From Tropicimonas sp. IMCC34011 (GTDB lineage Bacteria; Pseudomonadota; Alphaproteobacteria; Rhodobacterales; Rhodobacteraceae): a stretch of 64,000 nt of DNA. Below are positions 59,224 through 64,000 of this stretch, piece by piece (the stretch's first letter is position 1; each line of letters opens with the position of its first letter). Made by a program: the position numbers and the translations under genes. The notes under the pieces are model-generated. The model was not told the DNA's origin. It searched no databases and was given only the letters and a program-made list of their open reading frames with translations. The stretch lies in contig NZ_QMEJ01000005.1 in NCBI RefSeq assembly GCF_003390865.1, positions 186,001 through 250,000 of the forward strand, in the 5' to 3' direction.

Positions 59224-60267
59224 ATGAAACTTCACGTCACAACGATCGCCGCGATGGCCGTCGTCGCCGCCAGTGCCGCGACCGCACAGGACCAGGCCGT
59301 CGATACCAGCTCCATCAACCAGGACCTGATCCAGACCGACGAGACCTACAGCATCGCCACGGTGGTGAAGGTCGACGGGATCGCGTGGTTCGACCGGATG
59401 CGCGAAGGCGTCCAGCAGTTCGGCGCCGATACCGGGCATGACACCTGGATGGTCGGCCCCAGCTCGGCCGATGCCGCGGCGCAGGTCCAGCTCGTGGAGA
59501 ACCTCATCGCCCAGGGCGTCGATGCCATCGCCATCGTGCCGTTCTCCGTCGAGGCGGTGGAGCCGGTGCTGAAGAAGGCCCGCGATCGCGGCATCGTCGT
59601 GATCAGCCACGAAGCGTCCAGCATCGAGAACGTCGACTACGATCTCGAGGCGTTCGACAACCTCGCCTACGGTGCCAAGCTGATGGATGAGCTGGCCGCG
59701 CAGATGGGCGAGACCGGCCAGTACGTCGCCACGGTCGGCAGCCTGACCTCCAAGTCCCAGAACGAGTGGATCGACGGCGCCATCGCCCGTCAGGAGGAAG
59801 CCTATCCCGACATGGAGATGGTGACCGACCGTCTCGAGACCTACGACGATGCCAACACCGACTACACCAAGCTGAAGGAAGCGCTGACGGCGCATCCGGA
59901 CATCACCGGGATCGTCGGCGGCCCGATGCCGACCTCCGCCGGCGCCGGCCGCCTGATCGCCGAGAGCGGGCTTCAGGGTCAGCTCCACTTCGCCGGTACG
60001 GGCCTGCCGTCCGTCGCGGGCGAGTATATCCAGAACGGCGATATCAACTACATCCAGTTCTGGGATCCGGCGGTCGCGGGCTACGCGATGAACATGCTTG
60101 CCGTCGCCGCGCTCGAGGAGCGTGACGATCAGATCGCCGAGGGGCTGAACCTCGGTCTCGAAGGCTACGACAGCCTGGGCGAGGCGAGCGAGGACCGCTC
60201 CAACGTGCTCTACGGCTCCGGCTGGGTCGGCGTCACGAAGGACAACATGGATCAGTACAACTTCTGA
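59224..60267 (+). CDS. Periplasmic sugar/autoinducer-2-type substrate-binding protein
   Basis: 347 aa. A signal peptide (MKLHVTTIAAMAVVAASAAT, then AQDQAVD) precedes a type-I periplasmic binding fold: YSIATVVKVDGIAWFDRMRE, GPSSADAAAQVQLVENLIAQ, AIAIVPFSVEAVEPVLKKA, ISHEASSIENVDYDLEAFDN. The order resembles LsrB/RhaS-class proteins for AI-2 or rhamnose-like sugars; the exact ligand is unclear. First gene of a complete importer operon. Confidence 0.9.
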   Translation: MKLHVTTIAAMAVVAASAATAQDQAVDTSSINQDLIQTDETYSIATVVKVDGIAWFDRMREGVQQFGADTGHDTWMVGPSSADAAAQVQLVENLIAQGVDAIAIVPFSVEAVEPVLKKARDRGIVVISHEASSIENVDYDLEAFDNLAYGAKLMDELAAQMGETGQYVATVGSLTSKSQNEWIDGAIARQEEAYPDMEMVTDRLETYDDANTDYTKLKEALTAHPDITGIVGGPMPTSAGAGRLIAESGLQGQLHFAGTGLPSVAGEYIQNGDINYIQFWDPAVAGYAMNMLAVAALEERDDQIAEGLNLGLEGYDSLGEASEDRSNVLYGSGWVGVTKDNMDQYNF

Positions 60268-60342
60268 TCCGTCGCGCCCTCTGGCGGCGCGGGGTGGGCT
60301 CCGGTCCCCTCCGCGCCGCCACCCCATTGCGGAGAAAGTCCC

Positions 60343-61860
60343 ATGGCATCGCCCCCCCTGATCGAGCTTCGGGGCATCTCGAAGCGGTTCGGTGGCGTTC
60401 GCGCGCTCGACGACGTTTCGATGAGCCTCGCGCCCGCCGAGATCCACTGCCTTGCCGGCGAGAACGGCTCGGGCAAATCCACCCTCATCAAGATCATTTC
60501 AGGGGTCTATCAGCCGGACGGTGGGGAGATCCTGATCGACGGGGAAGTCGTGGACAAGCTCGACCCCGCCGCCTCCATCGCGCGGGGCGTTCAGGTCATC
60601 TACCAGGATCTGTCGCTTTTCCCGACCCTTACGGTCGTAGAGAACCTGTTCCTGAACACTTATCTGCGGGAGCGCCGCCGCGGCGTCGACTGGGGCCGCG
60701 GACGAAAGATGGCGAAGGAGGTACTCAAGCGCCTCGATGTCTCCCTCGACCTCGATGCGAGCGTCGAGACTCTCTCCGCCGCCGGGCGCCAGATCGTGGC
60801 CATCGCGCGCGCGGTTCTGGCCGATGCCCGGCTCATCATCATGGACGAGCCGACCACCGCGCTGACCGGCCGCGAGGTGGCCCGGATGTTCCGCATCGTG
60901 AGGGACCTTCAGGCGCAGGGGATCGCGATCCTCTTCGTTTCCCACAAGATGCGCGAAATGCTGGAAATCTCGGAGCGTCTGACCGTCTTCCGCAACGGCA
61001 GGAAGGTCGCCGAAGGACCGATCGCCGAGTTCGACGAACGCAAGATTACCCGCGCCATGACCGGGCGGGATCTCAATACCGGGCGGTTCGTGGCGCCCGA
61101 GCTCAGCCCCGGCACGACGCCGCGGCTCGAACTCAAGAGAGTCGGGATCGGCAAGGACGTGCGGGACATCTCATTCGAGATCCTGCCGGGCGAGGTCGTC
61201 GGCCTGTCGGGCCGGATCGGCGCGGGGCGTACGACGTTGGCGAAGGCGATCTTCGGTCTCGGCCAGGAGGTGACCGGGGACATTCTGGTCGACGGCAAAC
61301 CCTACCGGCCGACATCCGTCACCGAGGCGATCGAAGCGGGCATCGCCTATGTTCCCGAGGACCGCCTGTCGGAGGGGCTCTTTCTCAGCCGTTCCATTCA
61401 GGACAACGCCATCTCCGCCGCGCTCGACGGCTACGCGCCCCATCTCTGGATCGACCGCAAGCGCGCCCGCGACGAGACCCGCGCGATGTTCGACGACATG
61501 CAGATTTCCGCGCCCGGACCCGACGTGCCGGTCTCGACCCTGTCCGGCGGCAACCAGCAGCGCGTCGTCATCGGGCGCTGGCTGATGACCGATGCCCGCG
61601 TCCTGATCCTGAACGGGCCGACGGTCGGCGTCGATGTCGGCTCCAAGGAGCAGATCCATTCGATCATCCACGGCCTGACCCGCGACAAGGGCCTCGCCGT
61701 CATCATGATCTCGGACGACCTTCCTGAGCTCGCGGCCAACTGCAACCGCGTCCTGACCATGGCGGACGGGCGACTGACGGGGGAGCTGACGGGCGACGCG
61801 CTCACCGAAGACGCCCTGGAAACCGCGCTGTCCGCCGAAACCGAAGGGGAGCCCGCATGA
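60343..61860 (+). CDS. Sugar ABC transporter ATP-binding protein, two NBDs
   Basis: 505 aa. NBD1 (about 1-240) has Walker [13 protein letters not shown], signature [15 protein letters not shown] and Walker [15 protein letters not shown]2 (about 260-500) has Walker [13 protein letters not shown], signature [15 protein letters not shown], but a degenerate Walker [13 protein letters not shown], lacking the catalytic Glu. One NBD is thus probably non-catalytic, as in the RhaT-like class. It overlaps the permease start. Confidence 0.93.
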   Translation: MASPPLIELRGISKRFGGVRALDDVSMSLAPAEIHCLAGENGSGKSTLIKIISGVYQPDGGEILIDGEVVDKLDPAASIARGVQVIYQDLSLFPTLTVVENLFLNTYLRERRRGVDWGRGRKMAKEVLKRLDVSLDLDASVETLSAAGRQIVAIARAVLADARLIIMDEPTTALTGREVARMFRIVRDLQAQGIAILFVSHKMREMLEISERLTVFRNGRKVAEGPIAEFDERKITRAMTGRDLNTGRFVAPELSPGTTPRLELKRVGIGKDVRDISFEILPGEVVGLSGRIGAGRTTLAKAIFGLGQEVTGDILVDGKPYRPTSVTEAIEAGIAYVPEDRLSEGLFLSRSIQDNAISAALDGYAPHLWIDRKRARDETRAMFDDMQISAPGPDVPVSTLSGGNQQRVVIGRWLMTDARVLILNGPTVGVDVGSKEQIHSIIHGLTRDKGLAVIMISDDLPELAANCNRVLTMADGRLTGELTGDALTEDALETALSAETEGEPA

Positions 61861-62834
61861 GACTCTTTCACAACGCGGACGTGCTCATCGCGCTGATCCT
61901 CGTGGTCGCCATGGTCTTCATCGGCCTCGTGAACCCCGCATTCTGGCAGATGGCGAACCTCTTCAGCCTTCTGAAGGCCAACGTCGTCATCGGCCTGATG
62001 GCGCTCGGGGTGCTCCTCGTGATGATTTCGGGCGGGATCGACGTGTCCTTTCCGGCCTTCGCCGTGGCGGGAATGTACATCGTGGTGCGCGGAATGGTGG
62101 AGCTCGAGTATGACGGCGTCGTCATCCCGTTCCTCGTCGCGACCCTGATCGGTGCGCTCCTCGGCCTCGTGAATGCCGGGATCATCCACAAGTTCAACAT
62201 GATCCCGCTGATCGTGACGCTCGGCACCGCCTCCGTGGTGCGCGGTCTGGTGCTCGGCGGGATCGGCACCTCCAACGTGAACATCAATCAGATGCCGGAC
62301 GCGCTGATCGCCTTCGGCCGCACGGATGTCCTGACGCTGGAGCGGGCCAACGGGACGACGTTCGGCCTGACCGCGATGATCCTCGTCTACATCGCCGCGG
62401 CACTGGTCATCCATCTGCTTCTCACCCGCACGATGATCGGCCGCTCCGTCTATGCCTACGGCGCCGATGCAGAGGCGGCGAAGCGCGTCGGCTTCAACAC
62501 CGGCCGCACGATGATCTTCGTCTATTGCACGGCCGGAGCGCTCGCGGGCTTCGCGGGGCTCCTGCACTCGTCGATGATCTGGCTGGCCAACCCGCGGGAC
62601 TTCGTCGGGCTCGAGCTGGACGTGATCGCGGCCGTGGTGCTCGGCGGCGCCTCGATCTTCGGCGGGCGGGGGAGCGTCCTCGGTACGGTGATGGGGGTCT
62701 TCATCCTCGTGATGATCCAGAACTCGCTGATCCTCATGGGGATCGACACGACGTGGCAGAGGGTCGTGGTCGGCGGGATGCTGATCGTCGCCGTCGCCAT
62801 CACCGCTCTGCGCGACCGCCGCGCGCTGGTCTGA
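61857..62834 (+). CDS. Sugar ABC transporter permease 1
   Basis: 325 aa, about 8-10 membrane segments of the BPD_transp_2 family: [22 protein letters not shown] (the conserved GGIDLS-like block), [20 protein letters not shown] and the C-terminal [22 protein letters not shown]. Overlaps the ATPase by 4 bp. Forms the channel with the second permease encoded next. Confidence 0.93.
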   Translation: MRLFHNADVLIALILVVAMVFIGLVNPAFWQMANLFSLLKANVVIGLMALGVLLVMISGGIDVSFPAFAVAGMYIVVRGMVELEYDGVVIPFLVATLIGALLGLVNAGIIHKFNMIPLIVTLGTASVVRGLVLGGIGTSNVNINQMPDALIAFGRTDVLTLERANGTTFGLTAMILVYIAAALVIHLLLTRTMIGRSVYAYGADAEAAKRVGFNTGRTMIFVYCTAGALAGFAGLLHSSMIWLANPRDFVGLELDVIAAVVLGGASIFGGRGSVLGTVMGVFILVMIQNSLILMGIDTTWQRVVVGGMLIVAVAITALRDRRALV

Positions 62835-62848
62835 GGGAGAGCCGAACC

Positions 62849-63868
62849 ATGAGCGATACCAAGACCGCCGCGTCCGGCCCCGATGTCAGGGGGACCCTCG
62901 TCCGCGCCAGTGGCAACACCAACGTCCAGCTCGGGGCGATCTGCATCCTCGTCCTTGTCGCCATGACGGCGATGCGGCCGACGATGTTCCTCTCCTCCTA
63001 CAACTTCGAGTCCATGGCCTTCTTCATGCCGGAGCTGGGCATCCTCGCCATCGCCATGATGATCGCGATGCTCACCGGCGGGATCGACCTGTCGATCATC
63101 GGCGTCGCCAACCTTGCGGGGATCACCGCGGGCACGGTCTTCGGCTGGGTCGCCGGCGAAGCCGGTGCCGGCTCGCTCGGCGTCGCTCCGGTTGTTCTCG
63201 GGGTCGGGATCGGCCTTCTGGTCGGCGTCCTTGCCGGCCTGATCAACGGTCTGCTCATCTCGGGTCTCAGGATCACCCCGATCCTTGCGACCCTCGGCAC
63301 GGGCCAGGTTTTCATCGGGCTTTGCCTCGTCCTGACGGGCGGGCCGGCCATCGTCGGCTTTCCGGATCCCTGGACCTGGCTCGGCAACGGCAAGATCGCC
63401 GCGATCCCGGTTCCGCTGATCCTCTTCGTGATCGTCTGCATCGGGCTGTCGCTGCTCCTGTCGCGCACGTCCTTCGGGCTGCGGCTCAAGCTGATCGGGA
63501 CCAACCCCAAGGCGTCCCTCTTCGCGGGGATCGAACGGGGGCGGATGATCGTCTGGTCCTACATGCTTACGGGCGGCCTCGCGGCTATGGCCGGCATCCT
63601 CCTCTCGGCGAGGACCAATGCGGCGAAGTCCGACTACGGCGCATCATATCTGCTGCAGGCCGTCCTGATCGCGGTCCTCGGCGGGACGAACCCTGCGGGA
63701 GGTCGCGGCAACGTCCTCGGTGTCGCGCTGGCGGTGATCTCCCTGACGCTGCTGTCCTCCGGTTTCCAGATGATGCGGGTGTCCAACCACCTGATCGACT
63801 TCGTCTGGGGGGCGTTCCTGATCGTGGTGATCGCGCTCAACTCGCTGCGCCGCGGACGGGGGAAATGA
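62849..63868 (+). CDS. Sugar ABC transporter permease 2
   Basis: 339 aa. A cytosolic N-terminus (MSDTKTAASGPDVRGTLVRA) precedes membrane segments of the same family: MMIAMLTGGIDLSIIGVANLAG, TPILATLGTGQVFIGLCLVL and the C-terminal LQAVLIAVLGGTNPAGGRG. Two different permeases form a heterodimer, as in the RhaP/RhaQ pair. It overlaps the next start. Confidence 0.93.
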   Translation: MSDTKTAASGPDVRGTLVRASGNTNVQLGAICILVLVAMTAMRPTMFLSSYNFESMAFFMPELGILAIAMMIAMLTGGIDLSIIGVANLAGITAGTVFGWVAGEAGAGSLGVAPVVLGVGIGLLVGVLAGLINGLLISGLRITPILATLGTGQVFIGLCLVLTGGPAIVGFPDPWTWLGNGKIAAIPVPLILFVIVCIGLSLLLSRTSFGLRLKLIGTNPKASLFAGIERGRMIVWSYMLTGGLAAMAGILLSARTNAAKSDYGASYLLQAVLIAVLGGTNPAGGRGNVLGVALAVISLTLLSSGFQMMRVSNHLIDFVWGAFLIVVIALNSLRRGRGK

Positions 63869-64000
63869 CGATGTGCGTGACGATCCCCCTCGCTCCCGAG
63901 GCCTTCGGCCCGGCCCACCGCAAGATCGCCGGCGGCCACGGGTTCACGGTGACCGGCTGGCGCACGGGCCTCGGCATCGCCGTCTTGCGGATCGCGAACG
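63865..64000 (+). CDS. Gene start cut by the right edge, possibly an aldose epimerase-like protein
   Basis: The frame begins at the ATG overlapping the permease stop (63865) or at 63871 and reads MCVTIPLAPEAFGPAHRKIA then GGHGFTVTGWRTGLGIAVLR before the edge. The pattern, and the position behind a sugar importer, suggest a DUF4432 or aldose-1-epimerase-like enzyme. Too little is present for a firm call. Confidence 0.5.
   Translation, partial: MTMCVTIPLAPEAFGPAHRKIAGGHGFTVTGWRTGLGIAVLRIAN

Overview
The window is GC-rich, gene-dense chromosomal DNA of an alphaproteobacterium, almost certainly order Rhodobacterales (Rhodobacteraceae/Paracoccaceae). The strongest clues are a SAM/SAH riboswitch in front of metK (a class known only from that group), an irr-fabA-fabB-fabI block, family-typical small proteins (DUF6497, DUF4174, DUF3072), and a miaB ... 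phoH-ybeY-corC ... lnt-metK order. I see no prophage, complete insertion sequence or CRISPR array.

Layout. 1-1666: the N-terminal part of a malic enzyme gene running off the left edge, then two small tandem DUF3072 genes, all on the minus strand. 1764-6384: a nucleoside-salvage operon, cdd-deoA-deoB-add-upp, with overlapping stops and starts. 6455-13556: mixed housekeeping and envelope genes (SPOR-domain protein, ceramidase-like membrane protein, solitary trpB, small secreted proteins, pth and rplY separated by a monooxygenase-like gene, a gamma-glutamylcyclotransferase-like gene). 13634-18177: a glycine-cleavage operon gcvT-gcvH-gcvP behind a tandem glycine riboswitch with a terminator-like hairpin.

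18229-27650 is the accessory-looking part. It begins at a tRNA-Ala(CGC) gene, followed by an AraC regulator, a B3/4-domain gene with an apparent internal deletion, and a LysE exporter. Then comes a compact module: a MarR-type regulator and a complete DctPQM TRAP transporter on the minus strand, divergent from a fused HyuA-HyuB ATP-dependent 5-oxoprolinase. The shared intergenic region carries two inverted repeats. This looks like a self-contained uptake-and-hydrolysis unit, plausibly for 5-oxoproline (pyroglutamate). Its strong preference for CTG leucine codons differs from the flanks and suggests transfer.

27900-39607: a ZIP-like membrane protein and an MFS drug exporter, then the propionyl-CoA to succinyl-CoA locus (pccB, pccA, methylmalonyl-CoA mutase). 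Several small secreted or membrane proteins of unknown function are interleaved, two of them overlapping directly behind pccA. 39895-48867: a J-domain/TerB-like protein, a ZntB-type transporter, the unsaturated fatty acid genes fabI-fabB-fabA, irr with an apparently leaderless promoter, an AI-2E family permease, an uncharacterised cytosolic protein, and zinT behind a candidate Zur operator. 49036-58077: miaB, an OmpA-like protein and a lipoprotein sharing a Cys-containing motif, phoH-ybeY-corC, a zinc metallopeptidase on the opposite strand, lnt, and riboswitch-controlled metK. 58381-64000: a DeoR-type regulator and a complete sugar (rhamnose/AI-2 class) ABC importer, followed by the start of a gene cut by the right edge.
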